Below, piece by piece: positions 55,048 through 63,788 of a stretch of DNA of 64,000 nt. Within the stretch, counting starts at the first letter, position 1. Each line of letters begins with the position of its first letter. The position numbers were made by a program, and so were the translations under genes. The stretch comes from JAFGPL01 sp963781805 (GTDB taxonomy: Bacteria > Bacteroidota > Bacteroidia > Bacteroidales > UBA10428), in the NCBI GenBank assembly GCA_963781805.1, contig CAWAHF010000004.1, forward strand, positions 3,162,001-3,226,000, written 5' to 3'. The notes beneath the pieces were generated by a model. It was not told the DNA's origin. It saw nothing but the letters and a program-made list of their open reading frames with translations, and made no database searches.

Positions 55048-55761
55048 TCAAAATGCGAGATAAAAATCCCTGGTAAGCTGCTTATATTGATCGGTATAAT
55101 TATGTCCCTCACCCGTTTCAATGACCATGGATTCTTCGATACGGTTGACTTTTGCTTTTCCGGCTTCTATCAACATTCGTATCACAGGTTTATTAGGAGT
55201 AGGTTTAAGATATAAAATCCGTTGAACGTGCAGTTTTTCTTTTTCAAGATAACCAAGATATTGGGGAAAAGATATTTCCGGTAAGATCACTGAAATGATT
55301 CCGGTTTCGGAAAGTATCCCTGCGGAATAATTAACCAACTCATGTAACGGAAGAGCGTCGTCATGCCTGGCTATAGCCCTGGACTTTTCAGCCGGACGAT
55401 ACAGGTTATTAAAATAAGGTGGATTGGTAACAATCAGATCGTACGTTTTGTTACAGGTTTTTGCATACTCCTGAAATGAGGCATGAATCAGTTTGACTCT
55501 GTGATGCCATGGACAGCCGGCAATATTATCAACCGCCTGAACACAGGCTTTCTCATCAATTTCCACTGCATCAATAACAGCACTGCTGCGCTGGGCCAGC
55601 ATGATTGCAATAATCCCCGTTCCTGTACCCACATCCAATGCCGATTTTATCGTATCCACATATGTCCATGCCCCAAGCAATACTCCGTCGGTACCAATTT
55701 TCATGGCACATTTGTCATGATAAATAGTAAATTGCTTGAAGTGAAAGTAGGGATTTGGCAT
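55048..55761 (-). CDS. trmN6: tRNA1(Val) (adenine-37-N6)-methyltransferase, TrmN6/YfiC type
   Basis: 237 residues of a class I SAM methyltransferase. The opening YFHFKQFTIYHDKCAMKIGTDG is diagnostic of the YfiC family. Motif I is DVGTGTGIIAIMLAQR (about 43-58), followed by AVEIDEKACVQA and the catalytic NPPYF (about 115-119) found in enzymes that methylate an exocyclic amino group. It modifies A37 of tRNA-Val in the cytoplasm, using S-adenosylmethionine. It begins 2 bp after the TIGR02757-family gene on the same strand, so the pair is probably co-transcribed. Confidence 0.92.
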   Translation of the reverse strand: MPNPYFHFKQFTIYHDKCAMKIGTDGVLLGAWTYVDTIKSALDVGTGTGIIAIMLAQRSSAVIDAVEIDEKACVQAVDNIAGCPWHHRVKLIHASFQEYAKTCNKTYDLIVTNPPYFNNLYRPAEKSRAIARHDDALPLHELVNYSAGILSETGIISVILPEISFPQYLGYLEKEKLHVQRILYLKPTPNKPVIRMLIEAGKAKVNRIEESMVIETGEGHNYTDQYKQLTRDFYLAF

Positions 55762-55763
55762 AC

Positions 55764-56540
55764 CTATTCTGAATTGAAATTTTCGAAGATGCCCAGCCCA
55801 AAGAGTGCATAATCATATTTTACAGGATCATTCGGGTCGAATTGCCTCAGTTTTTCCGTTAACTCTTCCACCGCTTTCCAGTCATTCTGTTTCCGTAATA
55901 ATAATCCAAGGGCTCTGGCAACTTTTCCGGTATGTACATCCAAAGGAATAAACAAGGCTGAGGCCGGAATTTTGTTCCAGATGCCAAAATCCACTCCGTG
56001 ATTATCTTTGCGAACCATCCACCGTATAAACAGGTTTATTCTCTTCGCCGGGGCATTCTTGTCAACATTAGAAATATGTTTTTGTGTCCGTTCCGGTATG
56101 GAAAGCTCCGTAAAAATCTTTCTGAACTGAATAATCGTTTCTTTTAGATTTCCGGTGAATGCATAGTTACGTTCAAATACTTCTTTCAGTCCTCCGTAGT
56201 TTGAATATATGTTTTTCAATGATTTTATAAAATAAATCGTGTCAATGCCGTTAAATGTGCGATGAATAAAATTTTGCAGTAAACTAAATTCCTCTTTCCC
56301 GGCATTTGCAATAAATTCATAAGGTCTATTCCCCATCAGTTTCATTAAGCGCAGTGCATTGCTGATAATGGTTTTTCTTTGTCCCCAGGCGATTGTGGCT
56401 GTAAGAAATGCCGCAATTTCAATATCCCGGGGTTCCGAAAACTGATGCGGTATCAGTACCGGGTCCGAAACAATGAAATCTGTATTGTTATATTGCAGGT
56501 ATTTCTCGTTAAGAAATTCTTTCAGCAATGTTTTATCCAT
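55764..56540 (-). CDS. TIGR02757 (DUF2400) family protein
   Basis: 258 residues; I chose the ATG at 56538-56540 (MDKTLLKEFLNEKYLQYN) over one three codons earlier because the family starts this way. Signatures are DPVLIPHQFSEPRDIEIAAF, AWGQRKTIISNA, NLFIRWMVRKDNHGVDFGIW and IPLDVHTGKVARALGLL. This family is nearly universal in Bacteroidota and has helical DNA-glycosylase-like (HhH) similarity in its C-terminal half (FDPNDPVKYDYALFGLG). Its reaction has not been established. It is directly upstream of the trmN6-like gene. Confidence 0.92.
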   Translation of the reverse strand: MDKTLLKEFLNEKYLQYNNTDFIVSDPVLIPHQFSEPRDIEIAAFLTATIAWGQRKTIISNALRLMKLMGNRPYEFIANAGKEEFSLLQNFIHRTFNGIDTIYFIKSLKNIYSNYGGLKEVFERNYAFTGNLKETIIQFRKIFTELSIPERTQKHISNVDKNAPAKRINLFIRWMVRKDNHGVDFGIWNKIPASALFIPLDVHTGKVARALGLLLRKQNDWKAVEELTEKLRQFDPNDPVKYDYALFGLGIFENFNSE

Positions 56541-56640
56541 CGGAAACAAAAAACAGAATAGCCGACAAAATTACTGAAATAAAACAGAAGTTTATTTTAA
56601 TAGAAAAGTGTTACTTTTAACCAGAACGAAAATATAACTT

Positions 56641-57012
56641 ATGACACTACTCGGTAACATACTTTGGATATTCCTTGGAGGAGGAATATTCCTGTTTTTT
56701 GGTTATGTGATTGGAGGCTTTGTACAGTGCCTCACCATTATCGGGATTCCCTTTGGCATACAAATGTTCAAACTGGGAATACTTTCGCTTGCGCCCTTTG
56801 GTAAAGAAATACGAACCAGCGAACGGGCAAATGGCTGTTTATCCATTCTGTTGAATGTTATCTGGCTGCTGACCGGGGGCATATGGATATCTCTTACGCA
56901 TCTGGTATTTGCCTTGCTTTGCGCAATTACCATTATAGGGATACCTTTCTCCATACAACATATGAAACTGGTATCGCTGGCTCTATCGCCTTTTGGAAAA
57001 GACCTTGTTTAA
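56641..57012 (+). CDS. YccF-family inner-membrane protein
   Basis: 123 residues containing two copies of the YccF unit. Each has hydrophobic segments followed by TIIGIPFGIQMFKLGILSLA-PFGK (about 37-61) and its second version, TIIGIPFSIQHMKLVSLALS-PFGK (about 97-121). It is a small membrane protein of unknown function found widely in bacteria. It is divergent from the TIGR02757 gene and convergent with the lipoprotein gene at 57039, only 26 bp apart; no hairpin terminator is seen between them. Confidence 0.93.
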   Translation: MTLLGNILWIFLGGGIFLFFGYVIGGFVQCLTIIGIPFGIQMFKLGILSLAPFGKEIRTSERANGCLSILLNVIWLLTGGIWISLTHLVFALLCAITIIGIPFSIQHMKLVSLALSPFGKDLV

Positions 57013-57038
57013 AAGCGAGGAATTTTCTGATGATCTGA

Positions 57039-57473
57039 TTACCCGATATTCTTACCGGAAAGGTTTGTAATATTTGCTTTCACTGTTTCCAATTCCTGGT
57101 GCAGTGTTTTGCTAAATTCCGGCCAGGTTTCTGTTGACTGAAAGTCAAGTTCATTCAGCATATCCTGTATCTGAGTTAATTGTTCCTCTGTCTGGATTAG
57201 CGTTTGCTTTACATCTTCATCCAGATTTTTACCATTCTTATATGCAGCGACTTTAATCTCATTGGCTTTTTTATTGAAGTCGTTAATAACAGCCATAGCC
57301 TGCATTTTAAGATCTGTTTTATCTTTTCCGATATCTTTACTATAGGTTGTCTCTGTGTTTGTCATTCTCTTCTCCGATACCATAGATTCTGTACTTTTGT
57401 TACCGCAGGAAGTAAATAAAGTTCCGGCCAGAACAGTAATGACTCCCATTTTATAAATAGTCTTTGCTATCAT
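57039..57473 (-). CDS. Small hypothetical lipoprotein
   Basis: 144 residues; family not recognised. A lipobox (GTLFTSC, Cys near 23) follows a hydrophobic signal, so it is likely a membrane-anchored lipoprotein. The mature part is highly charged and helical, with heptad-like spacing (VINDFNKKANEIKVAAYKNG, TEEQLTQIQDMLNEL, LHQELETVKANITNL), suggesting a coiled-coil periplasmic protein. It stands alone and convergent with the YccF gene. Confidence 0.7.
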   Translation of the reverse strand: MIAKTIYKMGVITVLAGTLFTSCGNKSTESMVSEKRMTNTETTYSKDIGKDKTDLKMQAMAVINDFNKKANEIKVAAYKNGKNLDEDVKQTLIQTEEQLTQIQDMLNELDFQSTETWPEFSKTLHQELETVKANITNLSGKNIG

Positions 57474-57714
57474 GATTTTTCTGATTTTAACTGTTGATTT
57501 TTTTAACTTTTCTCTTCAAAGTATTTCAACGAAACGTATGAAATGCCATTCCTGCCAATCTTTACCTATTCATGAATTATTTGTTGAAAGACTCTGCAAT
57601 TATAATAACTCATACCATAGAAAATTATTGCATCAAAACAATTCGTTTTTTTTATTATCTGTCAATCACAAAAGGTTGAAATATTCTGGTAATTTTGACG
57701 ATTATAAATATCTA

Positions 57715-57930
57715 ATGCGAATTAAGGGTCGAAATCAAATATTATGGACTTTATCTTTGTGAATCTTTGTGTTTTAGTGCCTTAGTGGCAAAAGGAAGTT
57801 AGCCACAAACCTGCCCGCCGCATTGCTTTGGCAGACAGGGGCACAAATTCACTAAGTACCATTAAAGCAAGTTTGCAAAATACAGATTATTAATTATATA
57901 TGCTAATAAGTTTTAACCCTTAATTCGCAT
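57715..57930. mobile_element. MITE-like element with 15-bp terminal inverted repeats and 5-bp target duplication
   Basis: atgcgaattaagggt (57715-57729) is mirrored exactly by acccttaattcgcat (57916-57930). The five bases outside each end are identical in direct orientation (atcta, 57710-57714 and 57931-57935), the mark of transposition. The interior (57754-57860) is a palindromic repeat with 'ttagtgccttagtggc' and the attgctttggcag core that recurs at 19591-19652. There is no coding frame of note. A transposase acting in trans would be needed. The rest of the 57474-57950 gap shows no gene. Confidence 0.7.
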
Positions 57931-57950
57931 ATCTAATTCATATTTAATTC

Positions 57951-58817
57951 ATGCGGGCATATCTGGCGCTTAGTATTGGTCTGGTTTTTATGAGTTGTTC
58001 TGCTATATTTATCAGGATTGCGGATGCTCCGGGCATCGTAACCGCTTTTTACAGAATGTCGATTGCATCATGTGTCCTCATCGTACCCTTCCTGATTACA
58101 CTTCTGAAATCAGATATTAAATTAAAAATCAATGGAATAATTCTGGCCATACTTGCCGGAATATGTTTCGGAATGGATATGTCGTTGTGGTCAACGGGTA
58201 TTGTGGCCAGCAATGCAACCATTCCTACTGTTTTCGCAAATACAGCGCCCATATGGGTTGGAATTGGTTCGATGATATTTTTTAAAGAAAAACATAAAAT
58301 CGGTTTCTGGCTCGGATTGTTGATTGCATTTTCAGGCATACCCTTACTATTGCGAAAAGATCTGTTTGCAGCCAACGGCATCTTATTTGGATCGTTGATG
58401 GGAGCCGTGGCCGGATTTTTCTACGGAATATTTCAGATATTATCACAACCCGGCAGAAAACTTCTCAACACTTTAAGCTACCTGTTTATTAGCACATTAT
58501 CATCCACATTGGTATTGCTGGTGACGATGCGTCTTTTTCATTATAACTTTACAGGTTACCCGCTGCATAGCTATGTGATTTTTTTTACATATAGCATTGG
58601 AGTTCAGGTAATCGGATGGTTTTTAATCACTTATTCACAGGGTCATATTCCTGCATCGATTGTTGCGCCGACCCTTTTGGGGCAGCCACTGATTACGGCA
58701 TTTCTGGCAACCATTCTACTGAAGGAACACCTTACCGTCTGGCATATTTCCGGAGGAATTGTTATCCTCTCGGGAATATATGTCATTCACTTCAGCAGGG
58801 GAAGATTAAAACGATAA
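57951..58817 (+). CDS. EamA/DMT-superfamily transporter
   Basis: 288 residues, ten TM helices in two EamA repeats. The first repeat has SIGLVFMSCSAIFIRIADAPGI and GMDMSLWSTGIVASNATIPT; the second ends QPLITAFLATILLKEHLTVWH. Such proteins usually export or exchange small metabolites at the inner membrane; the substrate cannot be predicted. The gene starts 21 bp after the right end of the MITE-like element, so its promoter is either within that element or displaced by it. It lies 123 bp upstream of the mutS start used here. Confidence 0.93.
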   Translation: MRAYLALSIGLVFMSCSAIFIRIADAPGIVTAFYRMSIASCVLIVPFLITLLKSDIKLKINGIILAILAGICFGMDMSLWSTGIVASNATIPTVFANTAPIWVGIGSMIFFKEKHKIGFWLGLLIAFSGIPLLLRKDLFAANGILFGSLMGAVAGFFYGIFQILSQPGRKLLNTLSYLFISTLSSTLVLLVTMRLFHYNFTGYPLHSYVIFFTYSIGVQVIGWFLITYSQGHIPASIVAPTLLGQPLITAFLATILLKEHLTVWHISGGIVILSGIYVIHFSRGRLKR

Positions 58818-58940
58818 AACTCAAACGTACTGATAATACTGTGATTCAGTATTGTTCGTAACTAATTTAAATGATTCATTCCGCATCTTTTGCACTTTCT
58901 TCATATTGAAGTAAATTTAGAACCTCTAATAACAAAAATT

Positions 58941-61556
58941 TTGGCTGAATCGGAACGATTTGTAGAAACTCCCTTGATGAAACAATATTACAGTATCAAG
59001 GAAAAACATCCTGATGCCATTCTATTATTCAGGGTTGGAGATTTTTATGAGACCTTTGGACCGGATGCTGTAAAAGCATCCGATATTTTGGGGATTACCC
59101 TGACCAAACGAGCCAATGGTTCAGCTTCCTTCGTCGATCTGGCCGGATTTCCCTATCATGCCATTGATACGTATCTGCCCAAACTGGTTCGTGCAGGACA
59201 ACGGGTTGCTATCTGTGAACAACTTGAAGATCCGAAACTGACCAAAAAAATTGTAAAACGTGGGATTACCGAAATGGTTACTCCCGGAGTAACTTTCAAC
59301 GACAATGTTTTAGAACATAAAGAAAATAATTTTCTGGCTAGTGTGCATTTTGAATACAAAGCATGTGGTGTGGCTTTTCTTGATATTTCCACAGGAGAAT
59401 TTCTTGCTGCCGAAGGTAGCATCGAATATATTGATAAACTGCTGAATAATTTTTCTCCGAAAGAAGTACTCTTCGAACGGGGGAATCAAAAATTATTTCA
59501 GGAGAGCTTCGGCAACCGGTTCTATACCTATCCCCTTGAAGACTGGATGTTTACCGAAGATACTACCAGGCAAAAGCTCTTGCGCCATTTTCAGACCGCC
59601 TCGCTGAAAGGATTTGGAATTCATGAATTAAAACTTGGAATTGTTGCAGCCGGTTCCATTTTGCATTACCTCGAACTTACCCAGCATACCAATCTGCAGC
59701 ATATTTCGTCCATTTCCAGGATTGAAGAAGAACATTACGTTTGGCTTGATAAATTTACCATACGAAACCTTGAGCTTTTTCACTCTATTAACGAAGGGGC
59801 TAAAACCCTGGTAGATATCATGGACAAAACCGTAACTCCCATGGGTTCAAGAATGCTGAGAAGATGGATATCCTTTCCTCTCAAGGAAATCCAATCGATT
59901 AATGAGAGATTGAATATCGTTGAATATTATTTGAAAAATACCGGTTTCAAGACAGAAATCGAAGAACTGATATCTATTATAGGCGATCTTGAAAGAATTA
60001 TTTCCAAAGTAGCGTTGGGAAAAATAAATCCACGTGAGGTTGTTCATTTGAAAAATGCCCTGGCTGCAATTATTCCCATCAAAGACTTATGTTCTTCAAC
60101 ATCAGAGACAGCATTGATTAAGATTGCCGAACAACTCAATCCCTGTATAACCATCCGTGAGAAGATTGAACAAACGCTGGTTGATGATCCTGCCGGCCAG
60201 GTTGGCAAAGGCCAGGTGATTGCCGGTGGCGTATCCCCTGAACTGGACGATTTGAGAAAAATTCTTTTTTCGGGAAAAGATTATCTGCTCGAGCTTCAAA
60301 AAAGAGAAACAGAACGCACAGGTATCAGCTCATTAAAGGTTAGTTTTAATAATGTATTCGGATATTATATCGAAGTCCGAAATACGCACAAGGAAAAGGT
60401 TCCTCCTGAATGGATCCGAAAACAGACCCTTGTAAGCGCCGAACGTTATATTACGGAGGAATTGAAAGAGTATGAGACTAAAATTCTCGGTGCCGAAGAA
60501 AAAATTCTTACGTTGGAATCAAGTTTGTTCAACAGTCTTGTGGTGGAACTCGCGGATTATATTGCTCCTATCCAGCTAAATGCCTCGCTGGTTGGCCGTC
60601 TCGATTGCCTGTTGTCTTTTGCCAGGTGTGCACAGGATTACAATTATTTCAGACCTGAAATCAACGAGTTGGAAATTATCGACATCAAACAGGGGAGACA
60701 TCCGGTGATCGAACGCATGTTGCCTGCCGATCAGGAATATATTGAAAATGATATCTATCTCGACAGCCATTCCCAACAGATCATCATCATCACCGGGCCG
60801 AACATGTCAGGAAAATCGGCACTGTTAAGGCAGACGGCGCTAATCGTGCTGCTGGCGCAAACAGGAAGCTTTATCCCGGCCACTTCAGCCAACATAGGAT
60901 ACGTCGATAAAATATTTACCCGTGTGGGAGCTTCCGATAACATCTCCCTGGGTGAATCAACCTTTATGGTGGAAATGAACGAAACGGCAAGCATTCTGAA
61001 TAATTTATCGGAACGCAGCCTGATTCTGCTCGATGAAATTGGCCGGGGAACCAGCACGTTTGATGGTATTTCCATCGCCTGGGCAATGACTGAATACATT
61101 CATGAACACCCGAAAGTAAAAGCCAAAACGCTTTTTGCTACCCATTATCATGAGTTGAACGAAATGGAGGCATCCTTCGAACGGGTAAAAAACTACAATG
61201 TTTCTGTGAAAGAACTTCCCGACAAGGTTATCTTTTTAAGAAAGCTCCAGCGGGGAGGCAGTGAACATAGTTTCGGAATACATGTAGCACGTATGGCAGG
61301 CATGCCCAAAAGCGTGGTCGCCCGTGCAGATGAAATTCTGCAGGAATTTGAAAAAGCGAATGACAGAAAATCACCCGTAAAACCTGTCTCCGGTCTGGCA
61401 GAAAAACGGGAAGGATTTCAGCTGAGTTTTTTTCAACTGGAAGATCCGGTTTTGAAACAGATTAGGGATGAAATAAAAAATCTTGATATCAATAATCTAA
61501 CCCCTGTCGAAGCACTGAATAAACTGAATGAAATCAAGAAAATATCGGGTTTGTAG
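58941..61556 (+). CDS. mutS: DNA mismatch repair protein MutS
   Basis: 871 residues from TTG 58941. The mismatch-binding domain has the Phe-X-Glu motif (VGDFYETFG). Connector, lever and clamp regions follow, then the ATPase with Walker A TGPNMSGKSALLRQ, the MVEMNETASIL segment, Walker B LILLDEIGRGTSTFDG, and the FATHYHEL switch. The C-terminal dimerisation tail ends ALNKLNEIKKI. It recognises base mismatches and starts repair with MutL. No ATG precedes the conserved ETPLMKQYY; TTG codons at 58890 and 58941 are the candidates. I prefer 58941 (MAESERFVETPLMKQYY) because that spacing is usual for Bacteroidota MutS and it has an A-rich leader. Confidence 0.95.
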   Translation: MAESERFVETPLMKQYYSIKEKHPDAILLFRVGDFYETFGPDAVKASDILGITLTKRANGSASFVDLAGFPYHAIDTYLPKLVRAGQRVAICEQLEDPKLTKKIVKRGITEMVTPGVTFNDNVLEHKENNFLASVHFEYKACGVAFLDISTGEFLAAEGSIEYIDKLLNNFSPKEVLFERGNQKLFQESFGNRFYTYPLEDWMFTEDTTRQKLLRHFQTASLKGFGIHELKLGIVAAGSILHYLELTQHTNLQHISSISRIEEEHYVWLDKFTIRNLELFHSINEGAKTLVDIMDKTVTPMGSRMLRRWISFPLKEIQSINERLNIVEYYLKNTGFKTEIEELISIIGDLERIISKVALGKINPREVVHLKNALAAIIPIKDLCSSTSETALIKIAEQLNPCITIREKIEQTLVDDPAGQVGKGQVIAGGVSPELDDLRKILFSGKDYLLELQKRETERTGISSLKVSFNNVFGYYIEVRNTHKEKVPPEWIRKQTLVSAERYITEELKEYETKILGAEEKILTLESSLFNSLVVELADYIAPIQLNASLVGRLDCLLSFARCAQDYNYFRPEINELEIIDIKQGRHPVIERMLPADQEYIENDIYLDSHSQQIIIITGPNMSGKSALLRQTALIVLLAQTGSFIPATSANIGYVDKIFTRVGASDNISLGESTFMVEMNETASILNNLSERSLILLDEIGRGTSTFDGISIAWAMTEYIHEHPKVKAKTLFATHYHELNEMEASFERVKNYNVSVKELPDKVIFLRKLQRGGSEHSFGIHVARMAGMPKSVVARADEILQEFEKANDRKSPVKPVSGLAEKREGFQLSFFQLEDPVLKQIRDEIKNLDINNLTPVEALNKLNEIKKISGL

Positions 61557-61680
61557 CTCGTAAGGTTCAGGAAATTATTTTGCTAAATTTTTTGTAGAAT
61601 AAAAAATTTGGATAAATTTGCACCACCTTGTAAAAAAGGGATACACAGTTCTTTTAACAATTGATTTAAGAATTTAACAG

Positions 61681-61753
<73 letters not shown>

Positions 61754-61754
61754 C

Positions 61755-61787
61755 AAAAAATCCCAATAAATTTGGGATTTTTTTTCC
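61755..61787 (+). terminator. Intrinsic terminator after tRNA-Gly
   Basis: aaaatcccaa pairs with ttgggatttt around a short taaat loop and runs into a T-tract of eight or more, directly after the tRNA. Confidence 0.8.
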
Positions 61788-61815
61788 TGTTCTTTATAAT
61801 TCAGACATATGTTCT

Positions 61816-61901
61816 GCCCGGATGGTGGAACTGGTAGACACGCAGGACTTAAAATCCTGTGGCCAGTAATGGCTGTGTGGGTTCAAGTCCCACTCCGGGT
61901 A
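61816..61901 (+). tRNA. tRNA-Leu (UAA)
   Basis: An 86-base type II tRNA: acceptor gcccgga/tccgggt, D-loop with ggtagac, anticodon stem cagga/tcctg with loop cttaaaa (anticodon TAA), variable arm tggccagtaatggct, T-arm gtggg-ttcaagt-cccac, discriminator A. The CCA is not encoded. tRNA-Leu 3' ends are common integration sites, and a conflict system begins about 100 bp beyond. Confidence 0.97.
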
Positions 61902-61907
61902 CAATTA

Positions 61908-61945
61908 AAATCCCTTATCTAATTATAGCTAAGGGATTTATTGTT
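61908..61945 (+). terminator. Hairpin terminator after tRNA-Leu, possibly bidirectional
   Basis: aaatccctta (61908-61917) pairs with taagggattt (61930-61939), followed by attgtttt. The A-rich left side would give a T-run on the other strand, so it may also end the minus-strand ABC-3C transcript. Confidence 0.65.
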
Positions 61946-62018
61946 TTATGGGATACAAATAAAAAATATAGTGTAATAACCTCTATTAAGAACTAAAAAA
62001 GAAAGGATTATTCTTAAT

Positions 62019-63788
62019 TTAAAAACTCATTTCAAACAACCGACCATTATCCCCAGAATCATCCAAAGTGAGGCAAATCTCATTTTTCTTAAACGTTTGT
62101 AAAATATCCGATGGTATGTCATCCTGAATTGAAGTAAGAATATACTGGATATTAAATTTTAAACAGTAGTCTCTGATAAGGTTAATATATTGTGTCTTTC
62201 TTCTATTGTCTAAACCCTCAAGTGAACCGTCATGGTATACAAACCTGTAATAAGAACTCTTATGATAGGCGACCAGTAAAGAAATATCAAACGAAATACA
62301 TAACATCTTTTGATACGTGTTCCCTTTACCTTCTGCTGTAATTTCTACTTCGTTTTCTTTTGATACTTCAACTTCAAAATCTATGTTGCCCTGACCATTT
62401 TGTTTCATATAAATCAAGGCAGGGGTGTTAAATATATATTTGAAAATATTCCTAAAAATCCTTTTGATTTCGGGATAAATTTTATTTTCATCAGATTTTA
62501 TTTGGTTTCCAATCTTTTCTTTAAGGTCATCAAGTTTATCGTTCATTTTTTTGACCTGCTCATTTAGTGAATCAATATTATTGATACTCCTTAATTTTTC
62601 TTCGAGACGGGAAATTTCACCTTCAACCTTGGTTAGATTAATTTGGTATGTTTTGAACTTTTTAAATGAATCTTTATCTTTTAAAACAGACAGAAGTACA
62701 TTTCTTTTATCATTGTACAACATTAAATCTTTTCTGATTTCTATTAGCTTATTTGATACTTCTGCTTTCTTTTCAATTAAATACTTGTTTCTTTCCTCTG
62801 TTATTCGTTTATTAAAATTTTCAAGTTCTTTATAATCTTTAACCAAATTGTCTGGAAAATAGACCTGAGATTCTGAATACAACCTCTTTAATTGGTCAAT
62901 ATCAAAAGATATATTGCTCCCCAATGATTCTGTCAGTTTTTCTAAATCATATTCAAGATTATATTCCAATGTATTTAAGTCCGAAATTCCTTTTTCTATG
63001 TCTTCAACTAATTCCCTGTTTAATTTTCGTTCCTGTTGGTAAAAATTAAAATTATCAATCTGTTCTTGAAGTTCTTTTTGTTCATCACGTTTTAATTCAA
63101 TAGCGCCTTTTATTCTATCAATTTCATCAGTATCCACTGAAAATTTATTCTTAATGCCTGTTATCAAACTTTTTTGTTCTGAAATTTCATTATCAGTGTT
63201 ATACTTTTCTTCTAATAAATTACCATTAAAGCCTAATAATTCAAAAACAAATGGCTTCCAATGTATATCGCCACCTTTTGAGAATTTAGCTAATTGAAAA
63301 ACCTCATTATAATCTTTTTGAGACCTGAGAAAATAAGTTACTGATTTTCGGTAATCATACATTTTAAGAATATCAAAATTCAGCTGTTCATTCAAAAATT
63401 CTTTTGCCTTTTTTATAGCTATGTTATTCTTATCCCAGCTTTCTTTATTTAAGCAGTTAATTGATTTATCTGATTCTTTAATTGAGATTTTTGACGGAGT
63501 ATCGGTATTTCTTTTAATTGTTATGTATTTACCATTATTCAATAATATTTCAAGGTAGAAAATATAACCCGAAAACTTGTCTTTATACTGATTGAAAATA
63601 TGGTTATTGTCAAGTTGTTCCTTTAATAACATAAAATCAATAACTGTTATCAAAGTTGTTTTGCCAAGGTTGTGAGAATCTTTTTCAAAGTCAAGCTGCT
63701 TAGTAACTTTACCCAATACAAGATTTAGCCCATCATTAAATTTGACGTCCTTAAAACTTTTATTGGCATATAGCTGACTTAGTTTCAT
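62019..63788 (-). CDS. DUF2326 SMC-like ATPase of an ABC-three-component (ABC-3C) system
   Basis: 589 residues. An N-terminal ABC/SMC half (FNDGLNLVLGKV, P-loop DSHNLGKTTLITVIDF at about 37-52, unusual in that Asn-Leu precedes GKTT) is followed by a long coiled coil (about 200-430). The C-terminal half is DUF2326 (GKGNTYQKMLCISFDISLLV, then Walker B-like FVYHDGSLEGLDNRRK and YILTSIQDDIP). It would bind and hydrolyse ATP, probably sensing DNA or a nucleoprotein, and license a partner effector. Its ATG overlaps the stop of the upstream middle-component gene by 4 bases. Composition looks more AT-rich than in mutS. ABC-3C systems were defined computationally as conflict systems; activity here is inferred. 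Confidence 0.88.
   Translation of the reverse strand: MKLSQLYANKSFKDVKFNDGLNLVLGKVTKQLDFEKDSHNLGKTTLITVIDFMLLKEQLDNNHIFNQYKDKFSGYIFYLEILLNNGKYITIKRNTDTPSKISIKESDKSINCLNKESWDKNNIAIKKAKEFLNEQLNFDILKMYDYRKSVTYFLRSQKDYNEVFQLAKFSKGGDIHWKPFVFELLGFNGNLLEEKYNTDNEISEQKSLITGIKNKFSVDTDEIDRIKGAIELKRDEQKELQEQIDNFNFYQQERKLNRELVEDIEKGISDLNTLEYNLEYDLEKLTESLGSNISFDIDQLKRLYSESQVYFPDNLVKDYKELENFNKRITEERNKYLIEKKAEVSNKLIEIRKDLMLYNDKRNVLLSVLKDKDSFKKFKTYQINLTKVEGEISRLEEKLRSINNIDSLNEQVKKMNDKLDDLKEKIGNQIKSDENKIYPEIKRIFRNIFKYIFNTPALIYMKQNGQGNIDFEVEVSKENEVEITAEGKGNTYQKMLCISFDISLLVAYHKSSYYRFVYHDGSLEGLDNRRKTQYINLIRDYCLKFNIQYILTSIQDDIPSDILQTFKKNEICLTLDDSGDNGRLFEMSF

Noticed and set aside
54975..55121. Longer N-terminus for the secreted beta-sandwich protein
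   Set aside because: It would overlap the trmN6-like gene and precede a clear signal peptide.
62551..62835. Plus-strand open frame within the ABC-3C ATPase
   Set aside because: Antisense shadow of the coiled-coil region; no independent support.
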